In this document: piece after piece, positions 32,388 through 40,962 of the stretch | Position numbering within the stretch: position 1 is the stretch's first letter | Layout of the letters: every line of letters begins with the position of its first letter | Source of the DNA: an uncultured Porphyromonadaceae bacterium | GTDB lineage: Bacteria > Bacteroidota > Bacteroidia > Bacteroidales > Muribaculaceae | Direction: 5' to 3' | Length of the DNA stretch: 64,000 nt | Assembly: GCA_937989585.1 (NCBI GenBank) | Contig: CALKRW010000062.1 | Location: forward strand, 1-64,000 | Notes under the pieces: generated by a model | The model's input: the letters and a program-made list of their open reading frames with translations, nothing else | What the model was told of the DNA's origin: nothing | The model's database searches: none | Made by a program: the position numbers and the translations under genes

Positions 32388-34058
32388 TCAGTCGAGAAGT
32401 TTACGGTAGCGTTTGCGTGGGAGGGGCTTGCCGTCGTTATGGTCGAGTTTGTACTGCTCGTAGTCGCTGTACGAACCTTCGTAGAATACAACTTTGCCAT
32501 CGCCCTCGAAAGAGAGAATGTGCGTGCAGATACGGTCGAGGAACCAGCGGTCGTGGCTGACAACCACGGCGCATCCTGCGAAATCGTCTAGGCCTTCCTC
32601 GAGGGCCCGCAGAGTATTCACGTCGATGTCGTTGGTCGGTTCGTCAAGGAGGAGGACGTTGCCTTCTTCCTTTAGGGCCATCGCGAGATGGAGACGGTTG
32701 CGCTCGCCGCCTGACAGGACCGCGATTTTCTTTTCCTGGTCGGCGCCAGTGAAGTTGAACTTAGAAAGATAGGCGCGCGCGTTGACGTCACGGCCACCCA
32801 TGCGGAAACTCTCCACACCCTGAGAGATTACCTGATAGACCGTAGAGTCAGGCAGCAGGTCGTGGTGACGTTGGTCTACATATGCAATCTTGACGGTCTC
32901 GCCCACATCAAAAGTTCCGGCATCAGGTTTTTCCTGGCCCATTATCAGACGGAAAAGGGTAGTCTTGCCAGCTCCGTTTGGGCCTATGACACCAACTATG
33001 CCGTTGGGCGGAAGCGTGAAGTTGAGGTTGTCGAAGAGTAATTTCTTGCCAAATGCTTTTTTAAGACCGGTGGCCTCGATGACTTTCTGACCGAGACGCG
33101 GACCGTTGGGGATGAAAATCTCCAGACGTTCCTCTTTCTGTTTCTGGTCCTCGTTGAGGAGTCTGTCGTAGGATGAAAGACGTGCCTTGCCTTTTGCCTG
33201 ACGTGCCTTAGGCGCCATTCGTACCCACTCGAGTTCCCGCTCGAGAGTCTTGCGGCGTTTCGAGGCCTGCTTTTCCTCGAGGGCCATGCGCTTGGTCTTC
33301 TGGTCGAGCCATGAGGAATAATTGCCTTTCCAGGGAATGCCTTCGCCGCGGTCGAGTTCGAGTATCCATCCGGCCACATGATCCAGGAAGTAACGGTCGT
33401 GGGTGATGGCGATGACTGTGCCGGGATACTGGTTGAGGTGCTGTTCGAGCCAGTCGATTGATTCGGCATCAAGGTGGTTGGTAGGCTCGTCGAGGAGGAG
33501 GATGTCCGGCTGCTGAAGAAGAAGCCGGCAAAGAGCGACACGTCGACGCTCGCCACCCGAAAGGGTGTCAATCTTCTGGTCGTCGGGAGGACACTGCAGG
33601 GCGTCCATGGCGCGCTCGAGTTTCGAGTCGAGGTTCCATGCGTCGGCGGCATCAAGCTTGTCCTGAAGTTCGGCCTGGCGTGCCAGTAGTTTGTCGAAGT
33701 CAGCGTCCGGTTCGCCGAAAGCCATGTTGATGGCGTCGTATTCGGCCAGCATGTCGACGATGGACTGGACGCCCTCACGGACAACTTCGATTACGGTCTT
33801 GTCGGGGTCGAGTTGAGGTTCCTGCTCGAGATAACCGACAGAGTATCCGGGAGAGAAAACGACCTCTCCCTGATACGACTTGTCTATGCCGGCGATGATT
33901 TTCAGCAGGGACGATTTGCCGGAGCCGTTAAGACCTATGATACCAATTTTAGCGCCATAGAAGAAGGAAAGATAAATGTCTTTAAGGACGGTTTTTTGAG
34001 GAGGGTAGGTCTTGGATACGCCTACCATCGAGAAAATGATTTTTTTGTCGTCGGCCAT
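32388..34058 (-). CDS. ettA: energy-dependent translational throttle protein EttA (ABC-F)
   Basis: A 556-residue ABC-F protein with two nucleotide-binding domains and no membrane segment: Walker A GLNGSGKSS (about 38) and GPNGAGKTT (about 355), signatures LSGGERRR and LSGGERNR, Walker B LLLDEPTNHLD and LLLDEPTNDID, and the basic inter-domain linker (LEEKQASKRRKTLERELEWVRMAPKARQAKGKARL, quoted in two parts by function: ARQAKGKARL contacts RNA). Length and the MVGVSKTYPPQKTVLKDI opening fit EttA, which binds the ribosomal E site and gates elongation according to ATP level. Monocistronic; own terminator. Confidence 0.93.
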   Translation of the reverse strand: MADDKKIIFSMVGVSKTYPPQKTVLKDIYLSFFYGAKIGIIGLNGSGKSSLLKIIAGIDKSYQGEVVFSPGYSVGYLEQEPQLDPDKTVIEVVREGVQSIVDMLAEYDAINMAFGEPDADFDKLLARQAELQDKLDAADAWNLDSKLERAMDALQCPPDDQKIDTLSGGERRRVALCRLLLQQPDILLLDEPTNHLDAESIDWLEQHLNQYPGTVIAITHDRYFLDHVAGWILELDRGEGIPWKGNYSSWLDQKTKRMALEEKQASKRRKTLERELEWVRMAPKARQAKGKARLSSYDRLLNEDQKQKEERLEIFIPNGPRLGQKVIEATGLKKAFGKKLLFDNLNFTLPPNGIVGVIGPNGAGKTTLFRLIMGQEKPDAGTFDVGETVKIAYVDQRHHDLLPDSTVYQVISQGVESFRMGGRDVNARAYLSKFNFTGADQEKKIAVLSGGERNRLHLAMALKEEGNVLLLDEPTNDIDVNTLRALEEGLDDFAGCAVVVSHDRWFLDRICTHILSFEGDGKVVFYEGSYSDYEQYKLDHNDGKPLPRKRYRKLLD

Positions 34059-34107
34059 TGGAATTGATATGTATATATATGTTAATATGCGTTTGATAAT
34101 GTGATAA

Positions 34108-34677
34108 TCAGCGCTTATGACGAGCCGGGGCAGTGCGGTATGGGTAATCGGGGCGTACTCGACCGTCGGCGATATTGCGCAGTCTGGGTTTGATCAGCTG
34201 GCGTCGGATAGCCGAACAATGGTCTGTGAATACTTTGCCTTCGAGGTGGTCGCATTCGTGCTGAACAATGCGGGCAAGAAAACCGGATATTTCCTCGTCG
34301 TGCTCCTTGAAGTCCTCGTCCAGCCACTGAAGCCGGATATGCTCAACCCGTTTCACGTCCTCGGATATTCCGGGAATCGAAAGACATCCCTCCGCGCGTG
34401 ATACGGTCTCGCCGTCGAGAACAGTTACATGAGGATTGATAAGGGTGAGTTTACGGCCCTTGCATTCGGGAAAAGCCTCACTGACAGGGTCGGCGTCGAT
34501 AACCACTAGACGAATGTTAAGGCCAATCTGTGGAGCGGCAAGTCCTACGCCCTCGCTGAAATACATTGTCTCGAACATGTCGGCTATGAGTTTTCTGAGG
34601 TCAGGATATTCAGGGGTCAACTCAACATTCTCGGTTCGGAGAACGGGGTGCCCCATGAGATAGATAGGAAGTTTCAT
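34108..34677 (-). CDS. def: peptide deformylase
   Basis: Removes the formyl group from nascent N-terminal Met. 189 residues with the three family motifs: GVGLAAPQIG (about 45), EGCLSIPG (about 97, with the metal-binding Cys) and QHECDHLEG (about 140, with the two metal His and catalytic Glu). It follows ruvX on the same strand with a 45-base gap, a pairing often seen in Bacteroidetes, and is probably co-transcribed. Confidence 0.95.
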   Translation of the reverse strand: MKLPIYLMGHPVLRTENVELTPEYPDLRKLIADMFETMYFSEGVGLAAPQIGLNIRLVVIDADPVSEAFPECKGRKLTLINPHVTVLDGETVSRAEGCLSIPGISEDVKRVEHIRLQWLDEDFKEHDEEISGFLARIVQHECDHLEGKVFTDHCSAIRRQLIKPRLRNIADGRVRPDYPYRTAPARHKR

Positions 34678-34722
34678 TTTGAGGATTTTAATAGAATATG
34701 ATGTCGAAAAGAGAGAGAAGTT

Positions 34723-35163
34723 TTATTTGCCTGTGGAAGGGAGTTGCCCGGCAGAGGATGACTGCATGAAGTCGTTGAGCAAAATGGAGGCGGATATCCG
34801 ATCAACGACAGCCTTGTCACGTCGGTCTGATTTCTTCATGCCTCCGTCAAGCATGGCACGATGCGCGAGTACCGAGGTAAAGCGTTCGTCGAAATAAACC
34901 ACCGGTATGGGAGCGATGACTTTGCGGAGGCGATTGATTGTTGGAGTCAGGGAAGACATTGATTCCGAGGGTTTGCCATTCAGGTTCATCGGAAGTCCTA
35001 CGACAATCCCGTCAACATGATTCTCAGAGCAATATTTCTGAACGAAAGCGATAAGTTCAGTAGTCGCGACCGTATCCAGAGGATTGGCGATAATGCGCAG
35101 GGGGTCGGAAACGGCTATTCCCGAACGTTTTTTTCCGTAATCTATTGCAAGCAGTCGTCCCAT
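34723..35163 (-). CDS. ruvX: Holliday-junction resolvase-like / pre-16S rRNA nuclease YqgF (RuvX)
   Basis: A 146-residue RNase H-fold nuclease. Motifs: LAIDYGKKRSGIAVSDP at the N-terminus with catalytic Asp, VVGLPMNLNG, and YFDERFTSVLAHR. YqgF processes the 5' end of 16S rRNA. The start at 35163 (MGRLLAIDYG) is chosen because a TACCTTTG box ends only 9 bases upstream of it (35173-35180), excluding the longer frame; the mRNA may be almost leaderless. Confidence 0.9.
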   Translation of the reverse strand: MGRLLAIDYGKKRSGIAVSDPLRIIANPLDTVATTELIAFVQKYCSENHVDGIVVGLPMNLNGKPSESMSSLTPTINRLRKVIAPIPVVYFDERFTSVLAHRAMLDGGMKKSDRRDKAVVDRISASILLNDFMQSSSAGQLPSTGK

Positions 35164-35172
35164 AATCAGGTG

Positions 35173-35180
35173 CAAAGGTA
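35173..35180 (-). promoter_or_regulatory. -7 box directly ahead of ruvX
   Basis: Minus-strand TACCTTTG with only nine bases to the start codon at 35163, so transcription would begin one to three bases before the ATG. No clear -33 element. Confidence 0.4.
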
Positions 35181-35333
35181 CGAAAAAAATAGGAATGTAG
35201 ATGCCTCTTCGCGGCTTTCCGAACGCTTTGACGCCTGTCAAGCCCATTTCATAAGGCTCTCAGAGCAAATAAACGTTGGAAAGCCGCGAAGGCGGGATTA
35301 CTGAAAATCCTTCTAAGGATGAGACCGGATATC

Positions 35334-36119
35334 CTATTTCTGATACTCGGGATCGTAAATCTGGTTCAGGAGGTGGGCTAGGCGCAGGCCGCCCTTTAGA
35401 AGTTGCTGTTCTATGATGGGGGCGGCTTCGGCGATTTCGTTGTATGACACTTTTGTGCCGGCGGGTGTAGACTTGTATATCCTGTCAGCTATGGACAGGG
35501 TTTCTTTAGCCCAGTCATCAATGCTGCCCTGGACGATGGCGGCTTCTTCCTCAGGAGACAGGCGATCGAGTTGCTGCTGCCACTCGGAATATGACCATTT
35601 GTGTGCGGCTTCTGGCAATGATGAGTCCCATATCGAGTGGAGGTTCGTGCCGCGGTCGAAGAAACGAACCTGGACCTTGTTGCCGCCAAGGTCGGTAGCG
35701 TGTCCCATATGCATCGGCTGGTGAAGATCGCCTACAACATGAATGAGGATTTTCAGGTCGAGGACAGAATCCACGTCAGCCGAATGGGAAGAAAGTTCAG
35801 CGACCATCCGGTTTATGGCAGTAACGGCGTCACCACTGGGATTCAGGCTCATCTGCTCGTATGGAACACCTTCGTTGACATTTTTGTAGTGCCAGGTTTT
35901 GGTGTAGGCGTATTCGGGGGTATGCGAGGCGTTGTCCAGCCAGTTGGCCCAGTAGACGGGCGATTTGCCGTCCAATGCCTTGTCGAGGGCGGCTTTGGTC
36001 GTGGGTGTCAGGTGCTGTTCGGCAATGTATGCTGTTACGTCATGTCCTTTCTGGCCCCATGCGAAGGCCGAAGCGCTTGCAGTCAGCATTATGGCTGCGA
36101 AAGTTAGATTCTTGAGCAT
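35334..36119 (-). CDS. S1/P1-type nuclease
   Basis: A 261-residue exported zinc nuclease. The start at 36119 gives signal MLKNLTFAAIMLTASASAFA, and cleavage after AFA leaves an N-terminal Trp (WGQKGHDV), which in S1/P1 nucleases is itself a zinc ligand. Other ligands: the His in GHDVTAYIAEQHL, and HVVGDLHQPMHMGHATDLGGN. The family degrades single-stranded DNA/RNA and 3'-nucleotides; periplasmic nucleotide scavenging is likely. Alone on the minus strand, between ruvX and the orphan histidine kinase. Confidence 0.93.
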   Translation of the reverse strand: MLKNLTFAAIMLTASASAFAWGQKGHDVTAYIAEQHLTPTTKAALDKALDGKSPVYWANWLDNASHTPEYAYTKTWHYKNVNEGVPYEQMSLNPSGDAVTAINRMVAELSSHSADVDSVLDLKILIHVVGDLHQPMHMGHATDLGGNKVQVRFFDRGTNLHSIWDSSLPEAAHKWSYSEWQQQLDRLSPEEEAAIVQGSIDDWAKETLSIADRIYKSTPAGTKVSYNEIAEAAPIIEQQLLKGGLRLAHLLNQIYDPEYQK

Positions 36120-36157
36120 TTGTGTTGGGTTTTTATGTTTTGTCAAATTATATATTG

Positions 36158-37423
36158 TTATGCAAGTGAAGTGGCAGGAAGATTCTGTTGCGGAATCAGG
36201 GGAACCTCGATCCGGAAGATAGTCCCTTCGCCTATGGTCGAGGAGCGAACATAGATTCGTCCACCATGATACTGTTCAATGATGCGTTTGGCGAGAGTGA
36301 GGCCAAGGCCCCAGCCGCGTTTCTTCGACGTAAATCCGGGATTGAATACAGTCTTGAAGTTTTTACGTGGAATACCTTTACCGGTGTCTCGGACGTCAAT
36401 GTATGCCTTATTCTTCGAAAGGAGCCCGACAGTCACATGGATTTCCCCATGACCGTCCATGGCATCGACAGCATTCTTGATAAGATTCTCCATGACCCAT
36501 TCGAAAAGAGGAGGACATGCGTAAACCGGTAGATTCGAGTATTTGATGTCGGTGGAAAGGTCAATCTTACCCGAAATGCGGGTTGCCATATATGATGTGG
36601 CACCTGTTACTATTTCGACCAAATTGATATTCTCCATCTGAGGTTTGGATCCGATTTTTGAGAATCGGGACGCAATGGTTGAAAGCCGGTTGACATCTTT
36701 GGACATTTCCTGGATTGTGTCAGGATCCACTCCCAGTTCGGGCAAGACTTCAATCCATCCCATAAGCGAGGATATTGGTGTTCCCAACTGATGTGCTGTC
36801 TCTTTCGACAGTCCTACCCAGACTTTGTTCTGTTCGGCCTTTTTTGTCGAAAGGACCGCGAAGTAGACTACAACAAGGAATATGATCATCACCAGCAACT
36901 GGATATAGGGATAGAAACTCAGTCTTTTCAGCAGGGTTGAGTCCTCATAATAGAGGTGCTGACTGACTCCGGGAGCAATTGTTATGTGGATGACATTCGG
37001 TGTGTGTGACAGGTCGGCGAGTCTGTCTTCAAGAAAATGCTGGTTAGTCTTGGATAGGTTCTGTGGATTCAGAGAGTCTATCGGTTCTGGAAGATCGAAG
37101 TTCCGGTAATTGAGAATATTGCCGTTGTCATCGGTCAGAAGGACCGGAATGGTGGTATTGCCGTTGATGATTTTCAGCAGGAAGTCCATGTTGCCAGCCG
37201 GAATCATTTCAGTATCTCCGGATCCGGTGTCATCAGCCTCGACATCGAACTGGCGAATGATTTCCTTGGTGGCGTCGGCCCAGATTTCCATGCGCTGGCG
37301 TTCCTGAATGGCAAGATCCTCGACAAGACGGTTCGAGAGATAAAGGAAAAGTACGGCCACGGCTGCTGCGACAGCCAGGAACACGAGTTTGCCATATCGG
37401 CGTATGTCGTAGATATTTGCCAT
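36158..37423 (-). CDS. orphan sensor histidine kinase
   Basis: A 421-residue kinase: transmembrane segment 1 at about 12-31, a periplasmic domain of about 140 residues, segment 2 at about 170-190, then a dimerisation/phospho-acceptor helix with His in KETAHQLGTPISSL (instead of the usual HELRTP), and an ATPase domain (NLIKNAVDAMDG, DTGKGIPRKNF, KRGWGLGLTLAKRI). No response regulator is adjacent; the nearest downstream gene is the S1/P1 nuclease. It may work with a regulator elsewhere or signal through other means. Confidence 0.85.
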   Translation of the reverse strand: MANIYDIRRYGKLVFLAVAAAVAVLFLYLSNRLVEDLAIQERQRMEIWADATKEIIRQFDVEADDTGSGDTEMIPAGNMDFLLKIINGNTTIPVLLTDDNGNILNYRNFDLPEPIDSLNPQNLSKTNQHFLEDRLADLSHTPNVIHITIAPGVSQHLYYEDSTLLKRLSFYPYIQLLVMIIFLVVVYFAVLSTKKAEQNKVWVGLSKETAHQLGTPISSLMGWIEVLPELGVDPDTIQEMSKDVNRLSTIASRFSKIGSKPQMENINLVEIVTGATSYMATRISGKIDLSTDIKYSNLPVYACPPLFEWVMENLIKNAVDAMDGHGEIHVTVGLLSKNKAYIDVRDTGKGIPRKNFKTVFNPGFTSKKRGWGLGLTLAKRIIEQYHGGRIYVRSSTIGEGTIFRIEVPLIPQQNLPATSLA

Positions 37424-37569
37424 TCAGTTGTTGCTTGACCTTGTGATTTTATTAAAGTGACAGTTTAATTTTGTGCCATAATATGATTAAAGTACTAATT
37501 TAATATTAAATCATATTTTGAATTATGCCAGTTTAATATATATTTAAGAATAAAATATATTTAGTTACA

Positions 37570-38754
37570 TTAACTCATCTCAAAGTTGATTATAAGCATG
37601 GCTGATGCGATTGCAGACAGGATTGCCATAGTTATCTTTAACCATCGCACTGATGATACAAGCCCGATAAATGCAATCAGTGCTGTGGCGCCAAGTGAGT
37701 ACATCAGAGCGTCTTTATCCAGATAAAAGATATATCTGGAGGTAAGGTAAAAACTACTTTCAGACCAATAGACGGCGATATAGGTCATACACAGTGCAAT
37801 GACAATACAAAGCAGAATATTCCATGGCCATGAATATTGCAATTGCTCGGCCGTTCCGGATGAGAGGTCAACCTCTTTAATCAGTTTGCCGCGGACATTG
37901 CCGATGAAAGTAGTCATGGACCGGGTGCGGTCTTTGGGATTATATGTCATGGCCTCGGATATTGCCTGGCGTATATTCGGGGAAACATTGGCCGGTAGTT
38001 CCGCACCGAAATCATGACCTTGAAGAGGTTCACCCGGCTTTCTGCCGTTAAGCATATAATAATAGGTAGCGCCTAAAGAGTAGACATCGCTTTCAGGCCT
38101 GAAAGTCTGGGAAAGGTGACGCGAATACTGTTCCGGAGCAGTATAACCCTTGGAGACAGCCGTAATTTGCTCTGTGTCGGCCGCAGGTCCCTCATTGTGT
38201 TGTCTGGATTGTCCGAAATCAATGATGACAGGTTCACCCGAAGGCAATAGCATGATGTTGTCCGGCTTGATATCGAGGTGAGTCATCTTGCGGTTGTGGA
38301 TATAATTCAGCGCGAGCGCAACCTTGATGATGATTTCCCTCGCTTTAATCTGGTCCATGGGACCATGGGTCTTTATGTAGTTCTGAAGGGTGATACCTTC
38401 CACATGTTCCATGACCATGTATGCGGTACCGTTTTCCTCGAAGGACTCTACAACGTGGACAATATTGGGATGCTCGCAACGTGCGATGTTTTCGGCCTCG
38501 TCAAGGAAACGCCTCTGTAGGCGACCTATGAGGTCGATTTTCGAGAAATCGGAGACGAGGATCTGGTTTGAAACCGGATCTCGCTCGCATGTATATTTAG
38601 GAAAGAATTCCTTTATGGCAAACTGTATGCCAATCCGGGAATGGGCGCAATATGTTACACCAAAACCACCGCGTCCGAGGACCCGGTCGATGGTGTAGCC
38701 ACCGTACGAGCCCCCGGACAGCCGCGTTCCGGGTTTAAGAATATCATCTGTCAT
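37570..38754 (-). CDS. eukaryote-like Ser/Thr protein kinase
   Basis: A 394-residue membrane kinase. Catalytic domain (about 15-290) has the Gly loop LGRGGFGVTYCA, Lys in FAIKEFF, catalytic loop HLDIKPDN (HLD for the common HRD), DFG in VIDFGQSR, and APEQYS. At least two hydrophobic segments follow (about 308-328 and 350-392); no PASTA or other sensor repeats. Last gene of a four-gene unit; its ATG overlaps the PP2C stop by four bases, so kinase and phosphatase are translationally coupled and should oppose each other. Confidence 0.9.
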   Translation of the reverse strand: MTDDILKPGTRLSGGSYGGYTIDRVLGRGGFGVTYCAHSRIGIQFAIKEFFPKYTCERDPVSNQILVSDFSKIDLIGRLQRRFLDEAENIARCEHPNIVHVVESFEENGTAYMVMEHVEGITLQNYIKTHGPMDQIKAREIIIKVALALNYIHNRKMTHLDIKPDNIMLLPSGEPVIIDFGQSRQHNEGPAADTEQITAVSKGYTAPEQYSRHLSQTFRPESDVYSLGATYYYMLNGRKPGEPLQGHDFGAELPANVSPNIRQAISEAMTYNPKDRTRSMTTFIGNVRGKLIKEVDLSSGTAEQLQYSWPWNILLCIVIALCMTYIAVYWSESSFYLTSRYIFYLDKDALMYSLGATALIAFIGLVSSVRWLKITMAILSAIASAMLIINFEMS

Positions 38755-40256
38755 TTACCGTTTTTTCCCTTATTTTGTTTATTCTTACTGGCCTTTTTGT
38801 TACTGTTGGGAAGCAAACCTTCAGTCTGTCTTGCAAAGTCTGTTGTCTGAACGACTTGACTTGCCGGATTCTCAGCCTGGGCTGCTATTTCATCTATGAT
38901 TTCTTCAGCGTGTTCCTCGTCATAATTTTCAAGAGCCATCTTAATTATGACTTCCATGGAATTTTGGTCAATATGTTCTTTCTTAGCGCACTCTCCAACA
39001 ACCTTCGTGAGAATTCCTAATTTACTGACAGCATTCTCCTGATCTTTTCCGGAAAATTCTTTCTTGTCAAGAAAATCCTCAATCAAATCGCGATCATCTT
39101 CGCTCATGCCTTTGAGCGCTGAGAAAAGTTTGGTTTTGGATAGTTTGTAAATTCGATGGATAAGTTCCTGGTTAACAGGCTTGCCGTTATCCTTATCAGA
39201 AGTTTTGCCGGGAATTATTGAAGGAGAATCTTCTTTTCCGTCATTTTCAACTTTTTCGATTTTTTCAGAGTCTTTAGTGTCGTCATCACGCAGGAAGAGA
39301 TACAATCCGACAGCAAGCAGGACGACGATAAGTGCTACGAGACCATAGATGATGAGCATTGAGCGTTTGTGCCTTTCGTCAGCCTGATTTTTAGGCATAG
39401 TGGGAACTGTATTAGCATTTTTTCTGGATGAGGCAAAGTCAGGTTCGGTGGGCTGTACCATGGTTGCGACGTCATCAGTAGTGGCAACCGCAGGAACACC
39501 TTCGACATCGGTGACGGGCACAAGAATGCATGTGAAATTATCACGGGTCTTACCGAAACAGATGTCGTAGATATCAGCGAGTTTCTGTTTGCTGTCCGTG
39601 TTTGCGGAAATTATTTCGGTAAGTCTCGCATCAGACAGTTGCTCCAGAATGCCGTCACAGCAGAGGAAAAAGTAATCACCGGCCTTGACATCGGTGAGGA
39701 TGCTGACGTCAGCAGGATAGCGGCGCTCGAGTTTAGGCTGCATTGCACGTGTGATGACGTTGCGCTTTGGATGGTGTTCGGCTTCCTCGGGTGTGATTTC
39801 ACCAATCTGAACGAGTTGGTTGACCAATGAATGATCCTGAGTGCGGAAAATTATGCCTTCCCCGGGACGTATCAGATAGATGCGGCTGTCACCGATATGG
39901 GCACAAAGAGCGCCGTTGGCGGCAAGGTAAACGCAGGTCATGGTTGTTCCGGGGCGACGGATGGCCTCCGAGTCCATTTTGTCAAGGGCATCGTATGACT
40001 TTGACAGTGATTGATCGAACCATGCCTTGCTGGCAATGTCATCGGCAGGAGGATTTGCCGTCAGGTTTTCATACAGCGTTTTTGAGACAATGGATGCCGC
40101 AACTTCGCCTTTTTCGTGACCTCCCATACCGTCGCAGAGGACGAAGCACTTGTCGGAGGGGCAAAGTTGTTCTACAGAGGGGTATATGCGGTCTTCCTGC
40201 TGGTCTTTCTGGCCTTGTTCGGTGAAAGCGTAGGGTTGACCTATTTTTATAATCAT
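38751..40256 (-). CDS. PP2C-family Ser/Thr phosphatase, membrane-anchored
   Basis: A 501-residue protein. PP2C catalytic domain (1-250) with metal-binding CDGMGGHEKGE (41-51), HIGDSRIYL, and FFLCCDGILEQLSD. A linker has Thr-containing DDVATMVQPTEP (261-272). One transmembrane segment (about 300-322), then about 180 residues rich in Asp, Glu and Lys outside the membrane or as a tail (KASKNKQNKGKNGK at the end). It removes phosphate from Ser/Thr residues set by the coupled kinase. Neighbours: FHA protein upstream, kinase downstream. Confidence 0.88.
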   Translation of the reverse strand: MIIKIGQPYAFTEQGQKDQQEDRIYPSVEQLCPSDKCFVLCDGMGGHEKGEVAASIVSKTLYENLTANPPADDIASKAWFDQSLSKSYDALDKMDSEAIRRPGTTMTCVYLAANGALCAHIGDSRIYLIRPGEGIIFRTQDHSLVNQLVQIGEITPEEAEHHPKRNVITRAMQPKLERRYPADVSILTDVKAGDYFFLCCDGILEQLSDARLTEIISANTDSKQKLADIYDICFGKTRDNFTCILVPVTDVEGVPAVATTDDVATMVQPTEPDFASSRKNANTVPTMPKNQADERHKRSMLIIYGLVALIVVLLAVGLYLFLRDDDTKDSEKIEKVENDGKEDSPSIIPGKTSDKDNGKPVNQELIHRIYKLSKTKLFSALKGMSEDDRDLIEDFLDKKEFSGKDQENAVSKLGILTKVVGECAKKEHIDQNSMEVIIKMALENYDEEHAEEIIDEIAAQAENPASQVVQTTDFARQTEGLLPNSNKKASKNKQNKGKNGK

Positions 40257-40294
40257 CTTGGTAGTCAGAGAATTTGGGTGGGTTAAAATTCAGG

Positions 40295-40909
40295 TCAGAT
40301 AAGTTCGGTGGGACTTGATGAGGAAGAGTCACCGGAACGGATGACAGACTTGTCTCCCTGTATGTCGATAACAAACTGCATTCGTCCGAGTGTGAATACC
40401 TGACCTGCGGGAACTATAACGATGGTTCCGTTTGATATTCTTGTTTTGCCGATAAAAGTTCCGTTCTTCGAACCGTTATCCGAGAGCCGGCACTGCAGGG
40501 AACCGCCGGGAGTACGAATCACGGTGATACGCGCATGATTGCGGCTGATGAATTTATTCGGGTCATCGAACGTTACAGTTGCCTGAGGTGTGGCGCTTGA
40601 GCGACCGATGGTGTTTTCGCCAACACGCAGTTGTTGGGACTGATTGTTGCTCAGACAACGGATTGTGATGACGGGCTCGAGTGTACGGGTGGCTTCGTCC
40701 TCGTCTTGCAGGGGTGGAATATCCGGTTTCGTAGTCTTGACGTTGGACTGGAGACTTGTGTAGTTCTCGATAAGGTCGTCAAAGTGGCAGAACGGACATT
40801 TCAGACGTGCTTTTTTATAGTTGGGAAAAGCCCTGAACTGCAGGACCTTGCCACAACTGGGACATTTGATGAATATATTGTTTGATAATGGGGTGTCCTT
40901 AGGCGTCAT
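40295..40909 (-). CDS. FHA-domain protein with zinc-ribbon N-terminus
   Basis: A 204-residue protein. Residues 14-45 carry two Cys pairs (CPSCG, CPFC) typical of a zinc ribbon. A linker has EATRTLEP (T74, T76). The FHA domain (about 80-190) shows IGRSS, DPNKFISRNHARI and NGSKNGTFIGK, the phosphothreonine-binding signature. It should bind a phosphorylated protein made by the kinase of this operon, perhaps its own linker or the 416-residue protein next door. Cytoplasmic; no membrane segment. Confidence 0.88.
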   Translation of the reverse strand: MTPKDTPLSNNIFIKCPSCGKVLQFRAFPNYKKARLKCPFCHFDDLIENYTSLQSNVKTTKPDIPPLQDEDEATRTLEPVITIRCLSNNQSQQLRVGENTIGRSSATPQATVTFDDPNKFISRNHARITVIRTPGGSLQCRLSDNGSKNGTFIGKTRISNGTIVIVPAGQVFTLGRMQFVIDIQGDKSVIRSGDSSSSSPTELI

Positions 40910-40962
40910 TGGGTTGTGGAATTAGGATGGTTGACCGGCGGTACAGAATGCCGAATATTAAT

